Source: Phocoena phocoena | Taxonomy: Eukaryota; Chordata; Mammalia; Artiodactyla; Phocoenidae | DNA: 64,000 nt | NCBI RefSeq assembly: GCF_963924675.1 | Contig: NC_089221.1 | Span: 87,850,296 to 87,914,295, forward strand | Direction of reading: 5' to 3' | In this document: piece after piece, positions 32,865 to 42,540 of the stretch | Numbering within the stretch: position 1 is the stretch's first letter | Layout: every line of letters starts with the position of its first letter | The notes under the pieces: model-generated | What the model saw: the letters and a program-made list of their open reading frames with translations, nothing else | What the model was told of the DNA's origin: nothing | Database searches by the model: none | Translations under genes and position numbers: made by a program

Positions 32865-33857
32865 ATAAATGTTGAATTGAATGCAAGAATGAAGCCCCTA
32901 CCTTGGAAACACCTGGCCATGTGCATATGGGACAGATAACAGAATTACAGTAGGATCAGTGATTGCAGGACAGCCTGCTCTGTGTTTCTCTGACTGACTC
33001 TGACAGAGGGACAGGGAACTGAACCCCTGACTGTGAGCTCATTATTGCCAAGCTCCAGCTAACCAATTTAGATAATACCTGGGTCAGAAAGCAAAAAATA
33101 AATGTGAATGCAACTTCAACAATACATATAAAATGTCACTAAATTGTAAAGAAAATTAAGGTTTTTCAAATAATAGTAGCTTTCTCCTATGAATGTTTTT
33201 GATAACCTTATCAGTGTCTCTGAGATTTTCCACATATACAACATTTTTTTTCTATTTTATTTTTTAAAACTTGAGAGAAACCAGTAGTACTTAATTTTCA
33301 TATTTAGGCAGTGTTAACACGTAAGGAGTGTAGAGTGAATTAAAGTTTGCACCTCTTCTGCTGCTATTAGTCAGGTGATTTAATTAAAGCAGTGAGATTT
33401 AATAGTTTCTCATAGTCCTCTTATCTGTGATGTGAGCATAAACCACCCCCTAAAAGATAAAACAAAGTCCCATGGTGTCATGGGAAGAAATCAGAAATAG
33501 CATTCCTTGTTTCTCTCCCTCTCACTTCTGAGTGGCTATATAGGATGCAAGGACAGGTAAGTTTTTCAAATGACTGTAGAATAGCAACCAACTCCACGTA
33601 TATCAGCCCTACAACCAACACGTTCCCTAGACCTTAGGATAGTAAATGAGCTTTACCTTGCATGCCTACTCTGATTAGCGTCATCATCATGCAACACGGG
33701 TTTGAGAAGGATTTCTGAAGTCCAGCCAGGCTTAGAAAGAAAGAGTATTATCATCAATTAACAAATTGGAGCAATTTACATAGACTATAGTGACCGAAAC
33801 TGGAAATTCCAGGCCTAAGTAAACCCAGTATGTAGCCATGGCGTTATGTGCTTTAAA

Positions 33858-33858
<1 letters not shown>
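32865..33858. other. Unassigned DNA
   Basis: About 1 kb with no recognised repeat or exon. Confidence 0.4.

Positions 33859-33904
<46 letters not shown>
33859..33904. repeat. (TG)n microsatellite
   Basis: About 22 nearly uninterrupted TG dinucleotides. Length-variable class of locus. Confidence 0.97.
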
Positions 33905-33905
<1 letters not shown>

Positions 33906-33999
33906 CAGGGGTTGATAAAGTAAATTAGAAAAGTTTACTCTCTAATTCCTACAGTTAATATATATTTTTTTAAACTGATACTTTTAACTATGTTCTCAA

Positions 34000-34128
34000 C
34001 ATTAGTTTTTGAGTGCCAGCAACGAGCCACATATTGTCTTAGGTGCTGAGGACTGGTCAACAAGCAAAACAGCAAAATACTGCCCTCATGGAGCTTATAT
34101 TCTAATGAAAACAATAAAAAATAATGTC
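34000..34128 (-). repeat. L2 LINE, antisense, part 1
   Basis: 'tttgagtgccagcaacgagc', 'cttaggtgctgaggactgg', 'ctcatggagcttatattct' are antisense L2 3'-end phrases. The same phrase order reappears in the fragment after the MIR, so this may be a second fragment rather than one split copy. Confidence 0.65.
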
Positions 34129-34134
34129 AAATAT

Positions 34135-34345
34135 GCATATAGTGTTCCTCGTGTGCCAGATTTTGTTCTAAATGAACTTTTTAACGTTTTAGCTCATTTA
34201 ATTTTCACAAGAACCCTACAACATGGGTGATGTTGCGTCCTAAAGTCACGCAGCAATTCGGTGGTAGGACTGAGTTTCTAACACATGTTTTCTAGCTCCA
34301 GAGCCTGGATATTAACCACTGCTCTATATTGCTTCCTCTATGCTA
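34135..34345 (-). repeat. MIR SINE
   Basis: Antisense MIR: 'gtgttcctcgtgtgccagat', 'ttagctcatttaattttcac', 'aagaaccctacaacatggg', 'agtcacgcagcaattcgg', 'tccagagcctggatattaac', 'cactgctctatattgctt'. Nearly full length. Confidence 0.82.
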
Positions 34346-34850
34346 CACTGCTGCTCATTCTTTTAGGTACTGGGCTACAGTGGTGAACAAAACAGAAGAA
34401 GTCCCTGTCCTCACATTAACTCACATTCTGGAGGAGGGAAACAGACTATGACCTCTAATCACTATTTGAAATAATTTTCAAATAGTTATTAGGGGTATGG
34501 ATAAACCAAAGGAGAGCAGTATCATGAAGGACAATCAGGAATCGGCTCTCTAAGGAGATGAGAACTGAATGATAGGTGGGATCGCACAGAAGTGTGGGAA
34601 CAGAGGGAGCAGCTAGTGCAAAGGCTCTGAGATGAGGAATCAGCTCAGCACGTCTTTGGAAGGGAGTGTGTGAGATGAAGAGTGAGGATGGGGAGAACAG
34701 TGAGAGATCAGATAAGAGACAGAGGCCTTAGCCAGATCATGGAGAACCTTGCATGTCATAATAAAGGGTGAAGATTTTGTTCTCAGAGCAATGAGAAGCC
34801 ACTGGAGGGTTTTAAACCAGTAGAGGTACAATATAATTTAGGTTTTTAAA
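34346..34850 (-). repeat. L2 LINE, antisense, part 2
   Basis: 'ggtactgggctacagtggtg', 'aacaaaacagaagaagtcc', 'aaggctctgagatgaggaat', 'agccagatcatggagaacct', 'caatgagaagccactggagg' follow L2 read backwards for about 500 bp. Confidence 0.78.
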
Positions 34851-37329
34851 ACAACAATAAAAAGTTAAAGGAAATACAGAAATCTCTAATATATGATATT
34901 TGTCTTAATTTGCTCATTAATTTTCATTTTCTAATATTTGCATCTTCTAAAATAAGCTTAAAAGTGAGTGGGTTATTATCATCCTACCCACACATTTTCG
35001 GCATATGCTCATTAGCCAAGATGCTCCACCACGGAGATTTAGAGCAATTGCTATAAGCCCTAAGAAGAATTATAAACAGAACCAGTTCCAAAAGTGGAGG
35101 CAGGAAGAATGAAGAAGGACAGACTACATCACATTTAATACCAAGACCGTCCTTAAAGAAGCATGGAAACCTAAAAGCCCCCTGGTTCCATGCCACAGTC
35201 CCTTTCCTCTGTTTTGATCACTGTCGTTGTCCTGAGATTTTGGTCTTCAACTGATATGCTGAAGTGATCTTCACTAGCTCTTTGTCAGAGTGATACTCAA
35301 TAGATTCAGAAACCAGAAGCACACAGGCACTGACCAATTGGAGTAGATGCTGCCTGTAGCACTGGGACAGAGGGCCTCTGCTCTGCCAGGAATTGTACCT
35401 TGAGTTGTTGAATTGTGGAGAGGTCTTAGGGGTCCAGGGTCTAGGGGAAGATGCAGGGATTGTTGGTAAGGGAGGGTATTCAAGACAGTGGCTATTTACC
35501 AACTAATACAGATGTAATTCAATATTTTAACAATTCTTATGGCCATGCTGGTATTATTGTCTACATTACCCTGTCTCCTGGATAATTTAACAAAGAGCAT
35601 GCTGAGCCGGATGTGTCCAGCAGAAACAGGCAGGAGCTGGTTTCACATAAAGTTGTGTCAACTCTTTCCTGCAAATACTTGGGCTGTTCACACAAGAACA
35701 ATCAAATGTATTGGCTGGAAGTTTTCCCTCACTGTGAGAGAACAGACTGATTCCCATAACACATTTTTGCTGGAATAGCTAGCTGCATCAAACCAGCTCT
35801 GTTAGGAAAACACCACCCACCTCAGTCTGGTCAGCCTTGAACCAGACTGTTGTCCTCATACAGACACCAAGTCATAGTACAACAGAGAATAGTTTGCCAG
35901 TGAATATTAGTTGGTTAGCCACAATTTAGTAATAAAGGTATTGTAGCAGACATACTCACAGTTATTATTCTTAAACGACAACCAACACAGCATCTACCTT
36001 GGATAGCTTTTCAGAAACACATTTCTTCCTCTCAAGGAGTTTTTATAAATACTCACACCCCAATTTGAAATAATCAGTTACAGAATTTCTGATAAAAGTT
36101 CAAAACATCTCTCCATCTTTAAAATCTTTAAACCATATAACTTTTCAAGTGCCTTTAAGTGATTACTTTGTAATTCATATAAATAAACATATCAATATAT
36201 AATGAAACATTTAGATCCATGAGATACAAAGTAAATTGTTTATTAATAGATAATTCTCATGGTGTTTAGGGACCTATTTTTTGCTGGAAGTACACTGTAC
36301 ATCAATGTAATGTCTAGCTCTGTGATTTCTTCAAAGACTTTTTTGCTTCCAGTATGTTGCTGATAGTTTTCTTTTGCAGGGAAGAAGTGGGAATACCATT
36401 TACATTAGCCTAATTTTAAGGTTTTTGTAACATTTTTCTGGCTAGCTAATACTTCTACATTAAGGCTATTTTTTCTCTAAAGAATAGTAATATAATAAAA
36501 CCCTTTTTTTTCTGGAATAGTGTAGAAAAATTGGTACCATATGCTCTTTCTTTTCATTCATGATATTTTATGTAAATGTAATTGTAGTCGCTTTTTTAAA
36601 TTATAGTTTATAAAGTCCATAGTCATGAAAGTGTTTCTATAAAATTGTAGTCACAAATATACATGTCTACGGTTTTTGTTTTTATTTAAATTATAATCAT
36701 TCCTCTTTAACTGTCAAGCCCAGTTTTTAATTCAATTTAAATATCCGTTTCCTATTACATTAACAGTGTAACACAAATTTAAGAATGAAAGCATGTTAAA
36801 AGATCATAGCCAATTTTAATGTCTAAGCCATTTGAAAAATTGATTTTAAACATTTCAATCTATCATATTTAAATGAAAAGAACATTAACAAACGTTAGTT
36901 GCTTTTTAGACAAGTAGCATTCATGGAGGTTCATCTAAATTAGCCTTTCAATTCTGTGACTAGCTAGAATCCATATTTTGCAATGAAAAATAATAAAGGT
37001 GGGTCATATCCTCAATCATTACCTCATACAAACAAGCGTAAGGAAATCACTAGCCTATATGCCTGAAATTAACAGAGTTATATTTATAGTAACTCAAAGC
37101 ACATCATCTCCTAGTACTTGCCCATAATAAGATCTATGCTTCCATACTGTACAATTTTCTTGTAGTTAGTTCAACACATTAATTATGTCAAGGGTATTTT
37201 AGGCAATTGTCCAAGATGCATTGGCTTCAATGGGTATTTGGTACTTGTTTTGCCAACATCCAGCCTCCCTTCTTCAACAACCCTAAATATCATCATCTCA
37301 GCTTCTGCCCTTCCTTCAGTCTCAGTCTT
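34851..37329. other. Repeat-poor, AT-rich region
   Basis: About 2.5 kb with no confidently recognised transposon. 36000-37300 is especially AT-rich and free of fossil repeats. No exon recognised; antisense frames at 35218-35502 overlap each other and are treated as chance. Confidence 0.4.
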
Positions 37330-37700
37330 TAAACCACTTTAAGGCAATGAGCACATCATCCATCCCCAGGCATAGGGGTTGGTTCAGGGATGGGATGTGA
37401 CCAAAACTGCTAAATCGGTGAAGTTCAGATTTGTTGTGGGAGCTGCCTGATAGAGCTCACTTGTTTTCTGCTGGATTTATTCTAAAATGAAGAAGACTGT
37501 GAAATCAGTGCAGCTCTTTGACCACTGCCAGAACTGAGAAAGGAGGCAGCAGAGAAGAGGCAAAATTAGGGGGTAGAGAGAAACCATTGACATTATTTGG
37601 GCACTAAATTCAGTCATTTCCCCTTGCTTAAGCTGTTTTCAGTTGGGTTGACTACCAGCCTGTGTTTCTGGAACCAATTTCATTGTCTTCTAAAAAGCGT
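37330..37700 (+). repeat. Possible old LTR or DNA-element fragment
   Basis: Phrases such as 'gttggttcagggatgggatg', 'tgtgaccaaaactgctaaa', 'gaaggaggcagcagagaag' and 'ccttgcttaagctgttttca' followed by 'gttgggttgactacc' resemble an ancient LTR-type interspersed repeat in sense orientation. Family not assigned. Confidence 0.4.
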
Positions 37701-37754
37701 ATGTTCTAAGCACTCACTAGGGAGACCTGAATGCCAGAGTTTATGGTAATCATC

Positions 37755-37990
37755 ATCTTCAGTTTACATTTATTGAGTGTTTGCTATGTACCAGGCACTA
37801 TCCTAGTTGCTTCACATTTATTAACTTGTATGATCCTCTTAACAGCCTAGAAAGTGAATACTGTTATCCTCATTTTACAGATAATAAACAGAGGCACAGA
37901 GATCAAGATCAGACCTTAGTAGATGGTGGAGCTGAGATTCTATCCGAATCAGTCTTACTCAGAACCACTGCTCATGAGTTGCTGTGCCTT
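37755..37990 (-). repeat. MIR SINE, nearly complete
   Basis: Antisense: 'catttattgagtgtttgct', 'atgtaccaggcactatcct', 'ctcattttacagataataaa', 'cagaggcacagagatcaag', 'gatggtggagctgagattc', 'cagaaccactgctcatgag'. Close to full length. Confidence 0.88.
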
Positions 37991-38104
37991 AGTGCCTCTT
38001 GAAGGCTACTTCAAGACACTGTTCAGAAATAAATTCTTACATTTGTGTATACAACAATATAGTGTATAAACAGCTTTTATATTAAAATGCCCTATTAAAT
38101 TAAT

Positions 38105-38215
38105 GGTTAAGTTACTGTTATTCCTGTTTTACAAACGTGGAAAAAATTCAGAGATTAATGGGCTTATTTACCCAAGGTCATTAAACTAATGAATGATGAA
38201 TTCACATCTCCTTCC
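38105..38215 (-). repeat. MIR SINE fragment
   Basis: 'tgttattcctgttttacaaa', 'cgtggaaaaaattcagag', 'ttacccaaggtcattaaac' is an antisense MIR core of ~110 bp, the second MIR within 350 bp. Confidence 0.65.
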
Positions 38216-38754
38216 ATATAAAGGAAATTTGGATCAGAAAATTGTTTCCCATGGGCTCTTTTTATAGAGATAAATGTTTGAATCTTGGATGAGACTAGCT
38301 GGTTAAAATCATTCTCTGTAACTTTATAGTATAAAGGGTACCTTCTGGGCTGTCTGAGAGATATCAGCATTAATGATCAATTAATATTACAATTTTATTT
38401 TATTTTCACTCTTCAAATTGATGCCTAGCTCTGCTGAAATTATTTACTTCTTCCTTAAACATACTTTGATTTGCAATATCATTATTCCTGAGTCTTGACT
38501 CCAGAACTGGATGGGTGAGAATATGAGGCTATTACAACACAGTGAAGAAGTCAAGATAGAAGGTATATCTCACCAATTCTTCAACAAACTTCTACCTTTT
38601 CTTTTCAAATCATAGGAAGCCAAGAAGTAAACCCTGTGTAGGCTGTTGTTTTTTATCTGGGAAAACAAAGATATGGCTTTACAGATTCTTAATTCTATAA
38701 AGACTGACACTCCCCCCACCCCACCAAAGAAACAAACAAAACAAAATATTCCCT
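38216..38754. other. Unassigned DNA
   Basis: No repeat or exon recognised; a C-rich then A-rich low-complexity patch near 38712-38745. Confidence 0.4.
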
Positions 38755-39195
38755 TGTTTTGGGTTGAATTATGTCCCCCCAAAAGATATGTGGAAGTCCT
38801 AACCAATAGCACGTCAGAATGTGATCTTATCTGGATGCATATGTGTAATTAATTAGGTTAAGTTGAGGTTATACTGGTGTAGGGTAGGCCCTTAATCTAA
38901 TATAAGTGGTGTCCTTATAAGAAGAGAAGGAGAGACACACTAAAGGAAAATGACCATGTGAAGACTGAGGCAGAGATTGGAGTTACACTACCACAAGCCA
39001 AGGAACACCTAGGGCTCTGAGAAGCTAGAAGAGGCAAGGCAGGATCTTCCGCTAGGGACGTTGTAGAGAACATGGCCCTGCCAACACCTTGATTTCTCAC
39101 TGTAGCCTCCAGAACTGTAAAAAGAGTAAGTTTCTATTGTTTAAAGACACCCATTTGATGGGACTTTGTTATGGCAGCCCTAGGGAACTAACACA
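38755..39195 (+). mobile_element. Solo MLT1-type LTR (ERVL-MaLR)
   Basis: Sense LTR from 'tgttttgggttgaattatgt' to 'ctagggaactaacaca' (TG...CA). Hallmarks: 'ccccccaaaagatatgtgga', 'agtcctaaccaatagcac', 'gtgtccttataagaagaga', 'gaccatgtgaagactgagg', 'cagcctccagaactgt'-like text, 'tttctattgtttaaagaca'. Near full length, with no internal sequence attached. Confidence 0.9.
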
Positions 39196-40746
39196 CTCCT
39201 CTTACTTCCGCTTTCCAAAATTTGTCAGAATTTATAAATATACAATAAATATATAAGATGTGTTATATATACAAAAATATGTGATATCTTTTATAAAACA
39301 TATAAGATTTCAATGAGAAGCTTTGAATTCAGGCATAGAGGAAACAATGAAGATATGGAGAAATGGTTATTTATAATTTGACTGTTGAGAGACAATTAAT
39401 AGAAGCATAAATCTCCATTTAAATTCACATGAAACTCTTTTCCCCCAAACTATTTTCAGTCTATTCTTACCACATTCTTATCTTGGGAAAATTAGAGATC
39501 AAAGTCCTTCAGAAGAGCCAGCTTTTACAAATGGATACTCTTGGTGTTCTTAATTTCAACTGCTTGATCTGTTGGACATGTTCTTTAAACTCTAAGCCAC
39601 AAACTGATTTCTAGCACCATTATTCAACTTCCAATATATTAACCGAACCTCCTCTTAGCTCACCCATCTTTCTTCAGTCTGTGGGACAAACAGCCCAAAC
39701 TTAATACGACCATTAGACTATGAGTGTATGAGTGGACATATGGGCATGATGACAAGCACTTTTCTAATTTTGAATTGGTCTCTAAGAGTGCTGCATTCTA
39801 GCCTCACTGCTTTTATTTTTTTCAAATACATGGTATGGTAGAACATTCAGTGAATAAACTGCATTCCCTCTTGCTTTAGCAAACAAGATGCCAAACATCC
39901 TTCTTTATGTTGGCCAAACAGTTGAATTTTCTCTGACAGTAAAACAAACAAAGGCCTTAAGCACTGGACTCATCAGTTTGTAAAAATCAAAAGGGGTCAC
40001 TCAGTCTCATTTCCATCAAAATTGGTAACATCTGGTAGGCATCCTCTAACATTTAAAAAGACATTTTCAAATAATACCATTCTGCAGATTTACATATGTT
40101 GTATGTATTTGCAGATTACTATTCCTGGCAGGGTTATCAAAATATAGTTCTGCTTTGAAACTGGACTTTCCACAGGTAGGAGAAACATTTTTCTGGCTAA
40201 TTCAAATCCATCATGCTCTGTACTTACAATAGCTAGGCAGACAGGAAGATTTGGGAAACATATTGGCACTATCTTCAAGCCTTGCAGTTCCCCATAATTG
40301 TGCTGAAGCTCGCAGTGCTTTCTGAGTGGTTGAGAATGCAAGCTGGGCTTTCATTATAGAACAGTTGTACCTCAGTCCTACCTATGGGTTTCTGGTTCAG
40401 AATTGTATCCTGAAATTGACTGTGATCCAGCACTTACTATAGGCCTGCTTAAAGCATCTGAAATTTGAGAGAGACCGCCCAGGAGATTTGAAAGTACTTC
40501 CTCCTTCTGGATTCTGCCCACTCTCTCCCTGTATTAAGCCAGATCATCTGCAAGTGGAATACTTATACTTTATTATCTGAGCCCCCTTAGGAATGCCTTG
40601 ACTGAGTAATGGTTTAATATTATATCCTCATCCTTCAAAGAGGACTGATTCAAGAAGTGTCATCTTGAACAATATTTCTATAAGATGACGCTGCAGTTGA
40701 AGACGTTTACTTTATTATTAAAATTCCCTTGTACAAAGATACACAT
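39196..40746. other. Unassigned DNA
   Basis: About 1.5 kb without a confident repeat. Frames at 39429-39614 and 40090-40341 (minus) are unrecognised. Confidence 0.4.
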
Positions 40747-40890
40747 AAAAAATTCTCGGGACTTCCGTGGTGGCGCAGTGGTTAAGAATCCTCCTGCCAC
40801 AACAAACACATGAAAGGATGCTCAACATCATTAATCATTAGAGAAATGTAAATCAAAACTACACTGAGATATCACCTCACATTAGTCAGA

Positions 40891-41353
40891 ATGGCCATCA
40901 TCAAAAAATCTACAAACAATAAATGCTGGAGAGGGTGTGGAGAAAAGACAACCCTCTTGCACTGTTGGTGGGAATGTAAATTGATACAGCCGCTATGGAG
41001 AACAGTATGGAGGTTCCTTAAAAAACTAAAAATAGAACTCCCATATGACCCAGCAATCCCACTATTGGGCATATACCCTGAGAAAACCATATTCAAAAAG
41101 AGTCATGTACCCCAGTGTTCATTGCAGCACTATTTACAATAGCCAGGTCTTGGAAGCAGCCTAAGTGTCCATCGACAGATGACTGGTTAAAGAAGATGTG
41201 GCACATATATACAATGGAATATTACTCAGCCATAAAAAGAAACGAAATTGAGTTATCTATAGTGAGGTGGATGGACCTAGAGTCTGTCATACAGAGTGAA
41301 GTAAGTCAGAGAAAAACAATTACCATATGCTAACACATATATATGGAATCTAA
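40891..41353 (+). pseudogene. LINE-1 ORF2 C-terminal relic
   Basis: C-terminal part of the L1 ORF2 protein. It shows the cysteine-rich zinc knuckle [18 protein letters not shown] (near 40921-40974) followed by [21 protein letters not shown] frameshift near 41105 moves the frame to [20 protein letters not shown] and on to the end. No endonuclease or reverse transcriptase domain remains. Confidence 0.9.
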
Positions 41354-41723
41354 AAAAAAGAAAATGGTTCTGAAGGGCCTAGGGACAGGACAGGAATAAA
41401 GACGCAGACATAGAGAATGGACTTGAGGACACGGAGAGGGGGAAGGGTAAGCTGGGACGAAATGAGAGAGTGGCATTGACATATATACACTACCAAATGT
41501 AAAATAGAGAGCTAGTGTGAAGCAGCCACATAGCACAGGGAGATCAGCTCGGTGCTTTGTGTCCACCTAGAGGCGTGGGATAGGGAGAGTGGGAGGGAGA
41601 TGCAAGAGGGAGGAGATGTGAGGTATATGTATATGTATAGCTGATTCACTTTGTTATACAGCAGCAACTAACACAACACTGTAGAGCAGTTATACTCCAA
41701 TAAAGATGTTAAATAAAATAAAA

Positions 41724-41883
41724 TACATGAAAGACAAAAAAGAATGAGTAACTGTCACAGGTTTGGGGAGACTAAGCAGACAGGAAAACTGAATGCAATG
41801 TGGGATTATGGATTGGATCTTAGAACAAAGAAAGAACTTTAGTGGAAAACTGCTGAAATCCAAATAAAGTCTGTAGTTTCCTT
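41724..41883 (+). repeat. Transduced flank with old L1 3'UTR-like text
   Basis: Lies between the L1 A-rich spacer and the final A-run. Phrases 'gaatgcaatgtgggattatg', 'gattggatcttagaacaaag', 'gaaatccaaataaagtctg' resemble the 3'UTR of an old L1 subfamily. The donor locus therefore probably carried such a fossil downstream, and its aataaag served as the poly(A) signal. Confidence 0.65.
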
Positions 41884-42210
41884 AAAAAAAAAAAAAAAAA
41901 GAATCTGCCTGCCAATGCAGGGGACACAGGTTCGAGCCCTGGTGTGGGAGGATCCCACACGCTCTGGAGCAACTGAGCCTGTGAGCCACAAGTACTGATC
42001 CCGCATGCCACAACTACTGAAGCCCATGCGCCTAGAGTCTGTGCTCCACAGCAAAAAGAAGCCACCGCAATGAGAAACCCACACACGGCAACGAAGAGTA
42101 GCCCCTGCTTGCCACAACTAGAGAAACCCACGCACAGCAACAAAGACCCAAAGCAGCCAAAAATAAAATTAATTAATTAATTAAATTAAATTTAAAAAAA
42201 AATTCTCTTA

Positions 42211-42540
42211 GGGGGACTTCCCTGGGGGCGCAGTGGTTAAGAATCTGCCTGCCAATGCAGGGAACACGGGTTCGAGCCCTGGTCTGGGAAGATCCCACAT
42301 GCCTCGGAGCAACTAAGCCCATGCGCCACAACTCCTGAGCCTGTGCTCTAGAGCCCACGTGCCGCAAACTACTGAAGCCCGCGCGCCTAGAGCCCCTGTT
42401 CTGCAGCAAGAGAAGCCACTGCAATGAGAAGCCTGCGCACCGCAATGAAGAGTAGTCCCTGCTCGCTGCAACCAGAGAAAGCCTGCACACAGCAATGAAG
42501 ACCCAGTGTAGCCAAAAATAAATAAATAAGTAAATTTAAA
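42211..42540 (+). mobile_element. CHR-1-type tRNA-derived SINE, full length
   Basis: Sense long-form SINE directly after the previous one. Head 'gggacttccctgggggcgca'; the Pol III B box ggttcgagccc at 42269-42279 matches the consensus exactly; a middle section repeats 'gcc..caaactactgaagcc'; the end is 'gccaaaaataaataaataag'. Only 3 bases separate it from the target duplication of the upstream copy, giving a head-to-tail SINE pair. Confidence 0.95.

Larger units (their letters stand above)
40800..41898 (+). mobile_element. 5'-truncated LINE-1 with probable 3' transduction
   Basis: Contains the last ~180 codons of ORF2 (frameshifted; stop TAA at 41351), the 3'UTR and the L1's own aataaag (41699-41705). 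It then has an A-rich spacer and ~160 bp of non-L1-3'UTR sequence ending with a second aataaag about 20 bases before a 17-base A-run (41884-41900). aagaatcctcctgcca (40784-40799) and aagaatctgcctgcca (41899-41914) are the target duplication (14/16), and they enclose the extra segment too. It inserted into the CHR-1 SINE. Confidence 0.92.
40758..42196 (+). mobile_element. CHR-1-type SINE split by a LINE-1
   Basis: The SINE head (40758-40799, 'gggacttccgtggtggcgca') and body/tail (41901-42196, from 'gaatctgcctgccaatgcag' to the aatt-repeat tail) flank an inserted L1. The SINE has its own target duplication, aaaaaattctc at 40747-40757 and 42197-42207 (identical). The body carries the long-form motifs 'ccacaactactgaagcccat' and 'gcaacgaagagtagcccctg'. 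SINE length without the L1 is about 320 bp, the full size of the long form. Confidence 0.95.
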
